From: Exiguobacterium acetylicum DSM 20416
GTDB taxonomy: Bacteria; Bacillota; Bacilli; Exiguobacteriales; Exiguobacteriaceae
Direction of reading: 5' to 3'
DNA length: 64,000 nt
NCBI RefSeq assembly: GCF_000702605.1
Contig: NZ_JNIR01000001.1
Span: forward strand, 300,501-364,500
This document shows, piece after piece, positions 1 through 8,410 of the stretch. How positions within the stretch are numbered: position 1 is the first letter of the stretch; each line of letters begins with the position of its first letter. The translations under genes were made by a program, and so were the position numbers. Under the pieces are notes generated by a model. The model was not told where the DNA came from and did not search any database. It worked only from the letters and a program-made list of their open reading frames with translations.

Positions 1-94
1 TATCAGAACCTGCGTTGTCGTTCGAAGCGCCGCATGCTGCAAGCACCCCCGCTGTTGATAATGCTGCTACAGCTAATTTCAAACCGTGTTTCAT
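1..94 (-). CDS. N-terminus of a lipoprotein, probably a sugar ABC solute-binding protein (partial)
   Basis: Only the first 31 codons are inside the window. They read as a lipoprotein signal peptide: a short basic start (MKHGLKL), a hydrophobic stretch and a lipobox ending LAAC, followed by a Ser/Asn/Asp-rich linker. AGGAGAGAGCG precedes the ATG. The mature protein would be lipid-anchored outside the membrane. A solute-binding role is inferred only from the adjacent MsmX-type ATPase gene; the diagnostic domain lies outside the window. Confidence 0.75.
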   Translation of the reverse strand, partial: MKHGLKLAVAALSTAGVLAACGASNDNAGSD

Positions 95-169
95 AGCGCT
101 CTCTCCTTTATAAATAAATGATTTCAATTCCTAGTTTTCGAATAGGATTAATTTTAAGCTACAAGCAGT

Positions 170-199
170 ATCATACAAAGTTACAGGAACGTCTGTCAA
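170..199 (-). promoter_or_regulatory. Sigma-A-type promoter for the lipoprotein gene
   Basis: On the minus strand a perfect TTGACA (194-199) and TATGAT (170-175) are separated by 18 bases, about 75 bases upstream of the lipoprotein ATG. The gene therefore probably has its own promoter in addition to any read-through from msmX. Confidence 0.6.
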
Positions 200-202
200 T
201 AA

Positions 203-229
203 AAAAGACTGCCCTTAATAGGACAGTCT
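203..229 (-). terminator. Intrinsic terminator after msmX
   Basis: On the minus strand AGACTGTCC pairs with GGGCAGTCT (one mismatch) around a six-base loop and is followed by a run of T. It separates msmX from the downstream lipoprotein gene. Confidence 0.7.
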
Positions 230-257
230 GAAACATCGTAACTGATCGATGATGCGA

Positions 258-1354
258 TTAACGGATCGTTGCTTCTGTTGAAGCATCGAAGAAGTGTGCT
301 TTTGTCATATCGAAGAAGAGATCAAGCTGCGATCCCATCTCGACGTGTGAACGTGAATCAACACGTGCCGTGAACGCTTGTTGTCCGACTTTTGAGTAGA
401 GGTAAGACTCTGCACCCATCAATTCAGATACTTCGATATGTGCTGGGAAGCGGTGTGCTGTTTTCGTGTCTTGGTAAATCAATTCCGCATGGATATCCTC
501 TGGACGAATTCCGAGGACGAGATCTTTATTCGTATAACCGCGGTCGCGGAGAACTTTCATTTTTCCTTCTGGTACTTCGAATTTCTCTTCTGTTCCTGAA
601 ACATGGAAGAGACCGTCTTCTGCCAATTTACCTGTCAAGAAGTTCATCGATGGTGAACCGATGAATCCAGCGACGAACATGTTATCTGGGTGATCATAGA
701 CTTCTTTCGGCGTACCGACTTGTTGAATGATTCCCGCTTTCATGATGACGATCCGTGTCGCAAGCGTCATCGCTTCCGTCTGATCGTGCGTGACGTAAAT
801 CGTCGTCGTCTCAAGACGTTTGTGTAACTGAATGATTTCCTTACGCATTTGTACACGCAATTTAGCATCTAAGTTCGAGAGCGGCTCATCCATCAAGAAG
901 ACTTTAGCATCACGAACGATGGCGCGACCAATCGCTACCCGTTGGCGCTGACCACCAGAGAGTGCTTTTGGCTTCCGCTCGAGGTATTCTTCAAGACCAA
1001 GGATACGAGCTGCGTTATCAACGCGTTGCTTGATTTCATCTTTAGGGAACTTCCGAAGCTTTAATCCGAATGCCATGTTATCGAAGACGTTCATATGCGG
1101 ATACAATGCATAGTTTTGGAAGACCATCGCGATATCGCGATCTTTTGGTGCTACATCGTTCATGCGTTTGCCATCGATGATGAAATCCCCACCTGAGATT
1201 TCTTCAAGTCCAGCGATCATCCGAAGTGTCGTTGATTTCCCGCAACCTGATGGTCCGACGAAGACGATGAATTAATGTGAAGGTTGAAGTCATCAACCGC
1301 TTTTGCATCACCTGAGTAGATTTTATCGATATGTTCAAGACGAATTTCAGCCAT
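258..1354 (-). pseudogene. msmX: MsmX/UgpC-type sugar ABC transporter ATPase, frameshifted ahead of Walker A
   Basis: From the 3' part the product is clearly the multi-sugar ATPase MsmX: LSGGQRQRVAIGRA signature, Walker B VFLMDEPLSNLDAK, H-loop YVTHDQTEA and the C-terminal regulatory domain. The true start is the ATG at 1354 (AGGGGGAAC upstream), reading MAEIRLEHID and then VDDFNLHI. At about 1272-1273 the frame breaks. B. subtilis MsmX has four residues between NLHI and FIVFVGPSGCGKST; here only two bases remain, so ten bases are missing and the Walker A region falls in another frame. The ORF starting at Met 1220 lacks the P-loop and cannot bind ATP. This is either a genuine inactivating deletion or a sequencing error. 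MsmX normally energises several oligosaccharide importers. Confidence 0.85.
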
Positions 1355-1384
1355 GTGTAGTTCCCCCTAATGTAAATGATGAAA

Positions 1385-1398
1385 TAATAACGCTTACA
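1385..1398 (-). promoter_or_regulatory. cre-like (CcpA) site in the msmX leader
   Basis: The minus strand reads TGTAAGCGTTATTA, one mismatch from the catabolite-responsive consensus TGWAANCGNTNWCA. It lies just downstream of the putative msmX -10 box, a position expected for roadblock repression by CcpA. Confidence 0.5.
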
Positions 1399-1404
1399 AG
1401 ATTT

Positions 1405-1433
1405 AGTATAAAAGAAGTCAGGGAGTCTGCCTA
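1405..1433 (-). promoter_or_regulatory. Putative msmX promoter
   Basis: On the minus strand TAGGCA (1428-1433) and TATACT (1405-1410) are separated by 17 bases, about 50 bases before the msmX ATG. The -35 is weak (four of six). Confidence 0.4.
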
Positions 1434-1450
1434 TGGACAACCTGACTAAA

Positions 1451-1464
1451 TGCAAACGTTTTCA
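1451..1464. promoter_or_regulatory. Second cre-like site
   Basis: TGCAAACGTTTTCA has one mismatch to the cre consensus and is nearly palindromic. It sits between the end of the PucR-type regulator gene and the msmX promoter, so CcpA could act from two sites here. Confidence 0.45.
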
Positions 1465-1472
1465 ATTAGGCA

Positions 1473-2306
1473 TCATGCTACAAGAAGTAAGGTATAGAGA
1501 AAAGTAGCACCTTCAAATGAGCGAACATCGATTCCAGTCTGCTCCGTCAACCGGTCGAGTCGATACTGGAGGCTGTTTCGATGTAAGAATAGATGTTTTG
1601 CTGTCAGGGAGACGTTCAAATTAGCTCGACAAAAAGCAAGGATCGTCTCACGAGACTCTGGCTCGAGGGAACGGATGAACTGATCGACGAGTGTCGCGCG
1701 ATGCCGGTCATCTAGACTTGAAAGGCGGAGCATGGCAGGCAAGAAACGTTCGATGTGCATCGAAGGAACGAAAGCAAGCGCTGCTTGTTCAAGTTGGAAC
1801 TGAACGGCGATATCACCTGCAGCACGTTGTTGACCAAGCAATACCTTACCGTCGAGTACAAAATCAGATTGTAATGCTAAAAATAAATCGGATAGTTCTG
1901 ACTCGATGACAAACTCTTCACGTTCAACGACCGTGAAGCGATGTGCGCTAAAAGGAATAAGGATGCTCGTCTGCGAAAAGAAAGAGGAGAGCAATTGTTG
2001 AATTTCTTCACTTGTCCGTTCATCGGTTGGATTGAACAAAAAATGGACAAGTCGGAACGACTGATCTTCCAAGGCATGAGCAGATTGGATACGCTCTCGC
2101 CATAGGTCGATATCAGACCGTGACGTCGTGATGATGCGTTCAGCGAATACATCAAGCAGTTGTTGTTCACGGTCAGAGATGGCAGTCGCCTTGATTCCAA
2201 AACAAAGTCCATCTTCAAGGCGATATACGCTATACTGTTCCTGGCAATAAACATTCGGATCGGTCGTAAGCTGGTCATTGAATACAGTCATCAGTTGTCG
2301 TAACAC
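1473..2306 (-). CDS. PucR/CdaR-type transcriptional regulator
   Basis: A 277-residue protein whose last 65 residues match the PucR C-terminal helix-turn-helix found in CdaR and PucR regulators (AFCRANLNVSLTAKHLFLHR followed by NSLQYRLDRL). The first 200 residues are a poorly conserved effector region with no motif I recognise. It lies upstream of msmX in the same direction, 118 bases away, and divergently from yheB. A role in sugar or sugar-acid control is plausible from the context but not shown. Confidence 0.7.
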   Translation of the reverse strand: MLRQLMTVFNDQLTTDPNVYCQEQYSVYRLEDGLCFGIKATAISDREQQLLDVFAERIITTSRSDIDLWRERIQSAHALEDQSFRLVHFLFNPTDERTSEEIQQLLSSFFSQTSILIPFSAHRFTVVEREEFVIESELSDLFLALQSDFVLDGKVLLGQQRAAGDIAVQFQLEQAALAFVPSMHIERFLPAMLRLSSLDDRHRATLVDQFIRSLEPESRETILAFCRANLNVSLTAKHLFLHRNSLQYRLDRLTEQTGIDVRSFEGATFLYTLLLVA

Positions 2307-2380
2307 ACGGCATCACTCCTAAATCGTACATAACTATCTCGACTTTACCATAAGTCGAAAATCGGAAGGAATGATAACTT

Positions 2381-3517
2381 ATGTCAGATACGTTTTTACT
2401 CGTATTGAAACTTGTCGGAATCATTGTCATTGGGGCTCTGATTGGGGCAGTCACGAATCATTTAGCGATTCGGATGTTATTTCGACCACTTGAACCGAAA
2501 TACATCGGAAAATTTCGCGTACCATTTACACCTGGTCTGATTCCTAAACGGCGGGATGAACTGGCAGCGAATCTCGGACGGACGGTCGTCAAGCATCTCT
2601 TGACGCCAGAAGGAATCGGGAAACGTCTCGCATCACCAGCTGTTCGTGGAGCCGTCACTCGGCTCGTCGAACAAGAAGTCATGAAATGGACGCGCTCGGA
2701 AGAGACGACGGAAGCGTGGATCGGTCGATTCATCGACGAACCAAAACAACGGATCCAAGGGAAAATCAGTTATCACTTGGAGCAGGAGTTTTCGCTCCTC
2801 ATGGGCAAATGGCGTGAGCAGTCTGTGCGCGAGTTGATCGGGGAAGCCGGAGAACAAAAAATCGAGGAAGTCATGCCAAGACTCATCACATCCGTATTAC
2901 ACCAAGCAGAGGAATATTTTGATGGACCAGAAGGACGTTTACAACTTGAGGAAACGGTTGCTCGCTTCATCCAACAGCGTCTCGGAGGTGGGATGTTCGG
3001 GATGTTGCTCGCGAACGTCAACGTCGTTGATATGATTCAGCCGGAGCTGAAACGGGTACTTCAATCAGAGTCGACGTCTCAGTTCATCCTTGCCTTATTA
3101 CGTCAGGAATGGCAAAAGGGACTGGATCGTCCACTCTCATCCTATATGACGGAAGAGACGGAGTCACGGATTCGACAGACCGTCAAAGAACAAGTCTTGG
3201 CGCGTTTACCGATTGAATCGATGCTTGCTACACCATTACGCGTCTGGTTGAATCCACTCGAGTCACAATTGCTCGAGCAACATGTCCCTGTTGTCATCGA
3301 TCATCTATTTGAACGGACGACGAATCAAATCGGACAAATTCTACAAACGCTTGATCTCGAAACGATCGTTCGAGAAGAGGTCGGTTTGCTGGATACTGCG
3401 TATCTCGAGGAAATCGTCTTATCGATTTCTAAGCGAGAATTCCGGGCTATCACTTGGCTTGGAGGGTTGTTAGGTGGTTTAATTGGATTGATACAGGCGG
3501 GGCTTTATCTCGTCTAA
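2381..3517 (+). CDS. yheB: DUF445 family membrane protein YheB
   Basis: A 378-residue protein with an N-terminal membrane helix (about 6-28) running into the conserved segment GAVTNHLAIRMLFRPLEP and then RVPFTPGLIPKRR, typical of the DUF445/YheB family. A C-terminal glycine-rich helix (about 357-376) is a second membrane segment, leaving a long charged, helical middle part. yheA follows 20 bases downstream, the same pair order as in B. subtilis. The biochemical function of the family is unknown. Confidence 0.85.
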   Translation: MSDTFLLVLKLVGIIVIGALIGAVTNHLAIRMLFRPLEPKYIGKFRVPFTPGLIPKRRDELAANLGRTVVKHLLTPEGIGKRLASPAVRGAVTRLVEQEVMKWTRSEETTEAWIGRFIDEPKQRIQGKISYHLEQEFSLLMGKWREQSVRELIGEAGEQKIEEVMPRLITSVLHQAEEYFDGPEGRLQLEETVARFIQQRLGGGMFGMLLANVNVVDMIQPELKRVLQSESTSQFILALLRQEWQKGLDRPLSSYMTEETESRIRQTVKEQVLARLPIESMLATPLRVWLNPLESQLLEQHVPVVIDHLFERTTNQIGQILQTLDLETIVREEVGLLDTAYLEEIVLSISKREFRAITWLGGLLGGLIGLIQAGLYLV

Positions 3518-3537
3518 ACAAATTGGAGGTTTTACTC

Positions 3538-3912
3538 ATGGCAGAAACAAACTTATACGATCACGCGTACACTCTGGAGCGTGCATTACGTGAAACTTCG
3601 GAGTACACGACATTAAAAGATTTGTACACGCAAGTGAATGCGGATCCGGAATCAAACGAATTGTTCGCATCGTTCCGTAACATCCAACTTGAATTACAAC
3701 AAAAACAGATGCAAGGTGAAGAAATCACACCAGACGATATGGCGTCTGCCCAAACTAAGATGCTTGAAGTACAAAACAACCCATTAATCAGTCAGCTGAT
3801 GCAAGAAGAGCAACGGATGCACACGATGTTGACGGAAGTCACACAAATCATCATGAAGCCATTAGAAGAACTCTACGCGCCAATGATGGAGCAACAAGAC
3901 GACGTCCAATAA
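3538..3912 (+). CDS. yheA: YlbF/YmcA-family protein YheA
   Basis: The ATG at 3538 follows GGAGG with good spacing, giving 124 residues. The protein is all-helical and charged (YDHAYTLERALRETSEYTTL, then a central LQQKQMQGEEITPDD linker), matching the YheA/YlbF (DUF964) family. Its relatives YlbF and YmcA form the RNase Y-specificity complex in B. subtilis; YheA itself has no firmly assigned role. It ends at a strong terminator and is probably co-transcribed with yheB. Confidence 0.85.
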   Translation: MAETNLYDHAYTLERALRETSEYTTLKDLYTQVNADPESNELFASFRNIQLELQQKQMQGEEITPDDMASAQTKMLEVQNNPLISQLMQEEQRMHTMLTEVTQIIMKPLEELYAPMMEQQDDVQ

Positions 3913-3921
3913 GTAATCAAA

Positions 3922-3957
3922 AAGGAAGACGGCCATAATGGCACGTCTTCCTTTTTT
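3922..3957. terminator. Bidirectional terminator between yheA and the 70-residue gene
   Basis: AAGGAAGACG pairs with CGTCTTCCTT around a 12-base loop; T runs flank the stem on both strands. It serves the two convergent genes. Confidence 0.85.
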
Positions 3958-3964
3958 GTATGGC

Positions 3965-4177
3965 TCAAGATGAAGCAGGGACGATCCGTGGCAAGTAAGC
4001 GCGCTCGAAATGAATCAAACGACCTGAACGTGTGACGCGAGCTGCATGATGGGCGTATCCACTCTCATTGAGACGTCGAATCCCTTCTTCTCGTGCCTGT
4101 CCATCTGTTTCTGCTTCAAAAACGTCATCGAGTAACGTTTCACCACGATCTGAAAAGACTGTCATCGTATACTGCAT
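3965..4177 (-). CDS. Small conserved hypothetical protein
   Basis: A 70-residue acidic and basic mixed protein (starts MQYTMTVFSDRGETLLDDVF, ends LPRIVPASS) with a strong GGGAGG ribosome site. The pattern of a short beta strand, an EAETDGQAREEG helix and a second strand resembles small Bacillales YhzC/YhzD-like proteins, but I cannot assign it. It lies 58 bases downstream of dinB in the same direction. Confidence 0.6.
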   Translation of the reverse strand: MQYTMTVFSDRGETLLDDVFEAETDGQAREEGIRRLNESGYAHHAARVTRSGRLIHFERAYLPRIVPASS

Positions 4178-4235
4178 ACTTGTTCCTCCCTTGTCTAATC
4201 GGTATTGTATTCAGTATAATGAATCGCTATTCATT

Positions 4236-5315
4236 TTACAAGCGCAAGTCTAAGTCTTGCCACGTCAGTTGTCTCGCAGCAGGAGGTGTAGTAAGGTGAC
4301 TGACCGTCATACCAATCAAACGGATTGGTCCGTCGAAGGTGATGCCATTGAAGAGTTTCGTTGTTTCCTCAAGTAATCGTTCTTCGTCCGCCGTCTCTTC
4401 TGAAAATGTATGCCGTTTCGAACGTGACTGGAATGTATCAGTCTTCCACTTGATCGTGATCGTTCGGCAAACGAGTTCTTTTTTTTGAAGACTCGCAATG
4501 ACGGATTTTGATTCTCGAATCAACGTCTCAAATATCGTATCGATATCCTCCGTATCTTCTTCGAAGGTCGTCTCAGAACCGATTGATTTTCGCTCGCGTT
4601 CCGGACGAACCGGACGCTCGTCGATCCCATGCGCCATCGCATGTAGTTCCGTTCCCCGATCGCGTCCAAGCAATGCTCGTAATTGTTCGACCGGCATTGC
4701 TTGAACATCTGCGACGGTTTCAATCCCTTGTTTGCGTAACGCTTGTTCCGTGACTTTTCCGACGCCATGTAAGTCTCCAATTTTTAATGGAGATAAGAAA
4801 CTCAGGACGTCCTCTGGAGGAACGACCGTCAATCCGTTCGGTTTCTCGTATCCGGAAGCGACCTTCGCGACGAGTTTAGAGTTAGAAACACCAGCAGAGG
4901 CAGTCAGACCTGTCCGTTCTTTAATTTGTTGTAGAACATATTGCGCAATATAGGTCGCACTTTTTTGATCAAAGTAATTTTCGGTGACGTCGAGGTACGC
5001 CTCATCCAGTGAGAGGGGCTCGACGAGCGGTGTCACTTCTCGAAAAAGTGCCATGATTTGCGCACTGACAGCCCGGTAGACGTCAAAGCGAGGACGAATG
5101 AAGACGGCACGAGGGCAAAGCTGGAAGGCACGTCTTGACGGCATCGCGCTATGGATGCCGTATTTCCGTGCTTCATAGGAACAGGTCGCTACGACACCGC
5201 GTGCATGAGGCGGTCCACCGACGACGACGGGAACACCTTTTAATCGAGGACGATCGCGTTGCTCGACGGAAGCGTAAAAGGCGTCCATATCAATATGAAT
5301 GATTTTTCGTTCCAT
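4236..5315 (-). CDS. dinB: DNA polymerase IV (Y family)
   Basis: A 359-residue translesion polymerase. The N-terminal catalytic motif IIHIDMDAFYASVEQRD supplies the first metal-binding Asp and the steric residues, and PLSLDEAYLDVT supplies the second acidic pair. The SKLVAKVASGYEKPNG segment and the helix-hairpin-helix GVGKVTEQALRK in the thumb follow, then a little-finger domain. The C-terminus QDLDLRL resembles a beta-clamp binding tail. Error-prone bypass is the known role of the family. No LexA-type operator was identified upstream. Confidence 0.92.
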   Translation of the reverse strand: MERKIIHIDMDAFYASVEQRDRPRLKGVPVVVGGPPHARGVVATCSYEARKYGIHSAMPSRRAFQLCPRAVFIRPRFDVYRAVSAQIMALFREVTPLVEPLSLDEAYLDVTENYFDQKSATYIAQYVLQQIKERTGLTASAGVSNSKLVAKVASGYEKPNGLTVVPPEDVLSFLSPLKIGDLHGVGKVTEQALRKQGIETVADVQAMPVEQLRALLGRDRGTELHAMAHGIDERPVRPERERKSIGSETTFEEDTEDIDTIFETLIRESKSVIASLQKKELVCRTITIKWKTDTFQSRSKRHTFSEETADEERLLEETTKLFNGITFDGPIRLIGMTVSHLTTPPAARQLTWQDLDLRL

Positions 5316-5378
5316 CGTACAAGCGTCTCCTTTCAGTAGATATGATACAATTAGTATAACGAACTTATGTTCTGATAT

Positions 5379-6284
5379 CTATTTTTTTGGTCGACTGTTC
5401 TTTGGCATCCGAACAAGAGCGCCTAACCATCCACGCCAGCGCATCCAGTAGAAGATGCCACCGGTCGAGAGAAAGATTAGACCTAGGGATAGGGCGTAAC
5501 CATATTTCCATTCTAATTCCGGCATGATTTTAAAGTTCATCCCCCAAATTGCACCGAGGGCCATCGTTGGTGTCGCGACGGCAGTAAAAATCGTTAACGC
5601 CTTCATGATTTCGTTTCCACGGAAGTTCGAGACGGTCGTCGATAAGTCGAGCAGGACCTCAATGTCTTTTTGATAATGTTCGATGAGCATTAACAGGCGG
5701 CGGACACGTTTCGTAGATAGCTTCAACGAGAGATCCTCGAGATACGTGTCCTCGTCGAGAAATGATTCTTCACCAGCCATGACGAGCTCTTGAAACGGAA
5801 CGATCAAATCGGACCAGTTCTCGATCGTGTCGCGTAGCGCGAAGATGCTATCAAGCGAATCTTCATTAATGCTGCCACGCAGTTCATCTTGTCTTGAGAA
5901 CAGTTCCGTCTCAAACTGATCGATACCGGCAAAATATGTGTTCAGCTGTAAAGCAAGAATCGTATAAAAAGCAGCGAACGGATGCGCGGGCGAGTAGGGG
6001 GCAACGAGTGTCACGATCGATTCCGACAATCCGATCGTGATCAGTTTTTCTTTCGTCACATAAAAACAAATCGAGCGACGGTCACTTTTGTCGACGGGAT
6101 TTTGCCAGGTGACGACAGCACCATAAAGAACCCCTTTTTCCGACCGGGTAAAGTTCATGTCTTTTGATCGTAGCTGCGTGAGCCAGTCCATTTCGGATTG
6201 GTCGACGGTAGCCGCCGGAAATGTTTGTTCATAGTCAGCTAAATCGAGATAGCGGGACCAATTAAATTGAGGTTCCAGTTCCAT
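5379..6284 (-). CDS. CorA-family divalent cation transporter
   Basis: The ATG at 6284 is 8 bases from GGGAG and gives 301 residues. The protein has a long cytoplasmic helical domain and two C-terminal membrane helices. The first ends in the CorA signature GMN (AIWGMNFKI, about residue 252), and the second helix is followed by a short basic tail. This is the standard pentameric Mg2+/Co2+ channel layout. A TATACT -10 lies just upstream. It is divergent from yhaM. Substrate (Mg, Co, Ni or Zn) cannot be told from sequence. Confidence 0.88.
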   Translation of the reverse strand: MELEPQFNWSRYLDLADYEQTFPAATVDQSEMDWLTQLRSKDMNFTRSEKGVLYGAVVTWQNPVDKSDRRSICFYVTKEKLITIGLSESIVTLVAPYSPAHPFAAFYTILALQLNTYFAGIDQFETELFSRQDELRGSINEDSLDSIFALRDTIENWSDLIVPFQELVMAGEESFLDEDTYLEDLSLKLSTKRVRRLLMLIEHYQKDIEVLLDLSTTVSNFRGNEIMKALTIFTAVATPTMALGAIWGMNFKIMPELEWKYGYALSLGLIFLSTGGIFYWMRWRGWLGALVRMPKNSRPKK

Positions 6285-6387
6285 GTTCATGACTCCCATA
6301 TAGTAGAATGAAATAGTATATGCCTTAAGTGTAGTCAATGGAATAAAAAAAGACACCTATTTTACAGATAAAGGACGTGTTTCAAGT

Positions 6388-7308
6388 ATGAAAGGAATCG
6401 GTAAGTTAGCAGTTGGAGAAACGCTCGATCAACGAGCGATGATCAAGCAGGCGGTCAAAGGAATTGCAGCAAATGGGAAACCGTATTTAACGCTCATCTT
6501 GACGGACAAGACAGGCGAAATCGAGACGAAGATGTGGGATACGAGTGATCTTGAAAAATATGCGCCGAAGTCGATCGTCCATGCTGCTGGAGAAGTCATG
6601 GACTATCGAGGACGGACACAGCTGAAGCTTAAACAAATCACAGTACTAGAAGAGACGAATGTCGAGGATTATGTTCAATCGGCACCAATTCCGCGAGAGC
6701 AGATCGAGACGGAAGTCCTCGCGTTCGTAGAATCGATTCAAAACAGTGACATGAAAAAGCTCGTCAAACATTTGATTACTTCACGATTTGACGCCTACTT
6801 CACGCACCCGGCAGCGGTCAAGAACCATCATGCCTTTTACTCGGGGCTGTCGTACCATGTCCTTTCGATGTTGCGTCTAGCGGATCAAATCGCTCAACTC
6901 TATCCGACGTTAAACCGTGACGTGCTAATCAGTGGCATCATTCTACACGATTATGCGAAAATCAAGGAGTTATCCGATCCGGTTGCACCGGAATATACGT
7001 TGCCTGGTAAACTCGTCGGTCATATTACGATGATGGTAGCGGAACTTGAAAAAGTCGGAGCAGAATTACAAATTGACGCAGAAGTACTGACGGTCTTGCA
7101 ACATCTCGTCTTAAGTCATCACGGACGACCAGAATGGGGTTCTGCCGTCGCACCACAGATGCGAGAAGCAGAAGTTTTGTTCTTGATCGATAACCTTGAT
7201 GCACGGATGACGATGATGGATCGCCTTCTGGAATATGTCGAGCCAGGACAGTTCTCGGAACGATCATTTGCACTAGATAATCGTGCTTTTTACCGTCCGA
7301 AGCTATAA
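6388..7308 (+). CDS. yhaM: 3'-5' exoribonuclease YhaM
   Basis: A 306-residue protein starting with an OB-fold nucleic-acid-binding domain (about residues 10-85) and followed by an HD domain with HHAFYSGLSYHVLSML and ILHDYAKI supplying metal ligands. Length and order match B. subtilis YhaM (314 residues), a Mn2+-dependent 3'-5' exonuclease acting on RNA and single-stranded DNA. namA follows after 12 bases, so the two are probably one transcript. Confidence 0.9.
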   Translation: MKGIGKLAVGETLDQRAMIKQAVKGIAANGKPYLTLILTDKTGEIETKMWDTSDLEKYAPKSIVHAAGEVMDYRGRTQLKLKQITVLEETNVEDYVQSAPIPREQIETEVLAFVESIQNSDMKKLVKHLITSRFDAYFTHPAAVKNHHAFYSGLSYHVLSMLRLADQIAQLYPTLNRDVLISGIILHDYAKIKELSDPVAPEYTLPGKLVGHITMMVAELEKVGAELQIDAEVLTVLQHLVLSHHGRPEWGSAVAPQMREAEVLFLIDNLDARMTMMDRLLEYVEPGQFSERSFALDNRAFYRPKL

Positions 7309-7320
7309 GGGGGAAGAAAG

Positions 7321-8352
7321 ATGAAGACGAAGTTGTTTGATAGGGTTCAACTTGGAACATTGACATTCCGCAATCGTGTCATCATGGCGCCGATGTGTAT
7401 GTACAGTGCAAAAGAAGATGGACTGGTGACGGATTGGCATGTCACACACTATGCAACCCGTGCAATGGGTGGTGTCGGTGGTGTCATCTTAGAGGCGAGT
7501 GCTGTCACGCCAGACGGTCGCATTTCAGCCGGTGACCTTGGAATTTGGTCAGATGCACATATCGAAGGATTACAACGGATTGCAGACCAAGTCAAAGCAG
7601 CGGGTGCAAAAGCAGGCATTCAACTGGCCCATGCTGGGCGCAAAAGCACGACGGCAGAACCACCAGTCGCGCCGAGCGCTTTACCGTTTGATGACACATA
7701 CGGTCATCCGCGAGCATTAACGCTTGAGGAAATCGCAACGATCAAACAACAGTTCATCGATGCAGCACTGCGTGCGGAACGAGCAGGGTATGATTTCATT
7801 GAAATTCATGGGGCTCATGGTTACTTATTGAACACGTTCCTCTCTCCGTTATCAAATGTTCGTGAGGACCAATACGGTGGATCGATTGAAAATCGGATGC
7901 GCTTGTTGCTAGAGATCATTGATGGGATTCAGGCAGTCTCCAAGTTGTCGATTTGGGTCCGGATTTCAGCAGCGGATCACGCAACAGGGGGAATGACAGC
8001 GACAGATTATATTCCACTCGCGAAAGAACTAGCTGCACGTCACATCGATCTACTCGACTGTAGTTCAGGGGCTGTCGTCGCTAATGCGGTACCGGAAGTG
8101 TATCCGGGCTATCAAGTGAGCTATGCGGAAGAGTTGAAACGAGAGACAGGTATTGCCACGGGAGCGGTTGGATTGATCACGACAGCTGCCCATGCAGAAG
8201 AAATCGTCCGTAACGGTCGAGCAGATATCGTCCTGCTCGCACGTGAGTTGCTGCGCCAACCTTACTGGGTTTATCATGCGGCAGCCGAACTAGGAGACAC
8301 GGTCGCCTTGCCGAAACAATACGAACGAGCACCGATTCGGACAGTTCGCTAA
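7321..8352 (+). CDS. namA: NADPH dehydrogenase, old yellow enzyme family
   Basis: A 343-residue TIM-barrel flavoprotein. MAPMCMYSA near the start, the FMN-site segment AGIQLAHAGRK, the substrate-binding pair in EIHGAHGYLLNTFLSPLSN and the Arg near the end (LARELLRQPYW) match the YqjM/NamA class. These enzymes reduce activated C=C bonds and nitro compounds with NADPH. The ribosome site is GGGGGAAG. Confidence 0.92.
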   Translation: MKTKLFDRVQLGTLTFRNRVIMAPMCMYSAKEDGLVTDWHVTHYATRAMGGVGGVILEASAVTPDGRISAGDLGIWSDAHIEGLQRIADQVKAAGAKAGIQLAHAGRKSTTAEPPVAPSALPFDDTYGHPRALTLEEIATIKQQFIDAALRAERAGYDFIEIHGAHGYLLNTFLSPLSNVREDQYGGSIENRMRLLLEIIDGIQAVSKLSIWVRISAADHATGGMTATDYIPLAKELAARHIDLLDCSSGAVVANAVPEVYPGYQVSYAEELKRETGIATGAVGLITTAAHAEEIVRNGRADIVLLARELLRQPYWVYHAAAELGDTVALPKQYERAPIRTVR

Positions 8353-8381
8353 CTATTCAACATATGAAAAACGATACGAAA

Positions 8382-8410
8382 AAAGGAAGCCTTCACGGCT
8401 TCCTTTTTAA
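8382..8410. terminator. Bidirectional terminator between namA and prsA
   Basis: GGAAGCC (8385-8391) pairs with GGCTTCC (8397-8403), flanked by A and T runs on both sides. It ends both convergent genes. Confidence 0.85.

Noticed and set aside
1204-1455. Minus-strand ORF covering the msmX 5' end
   Set aside because: It is the out-of-frame continuation produced by the msmX frameshift together with upstream leader, not a separate gene.
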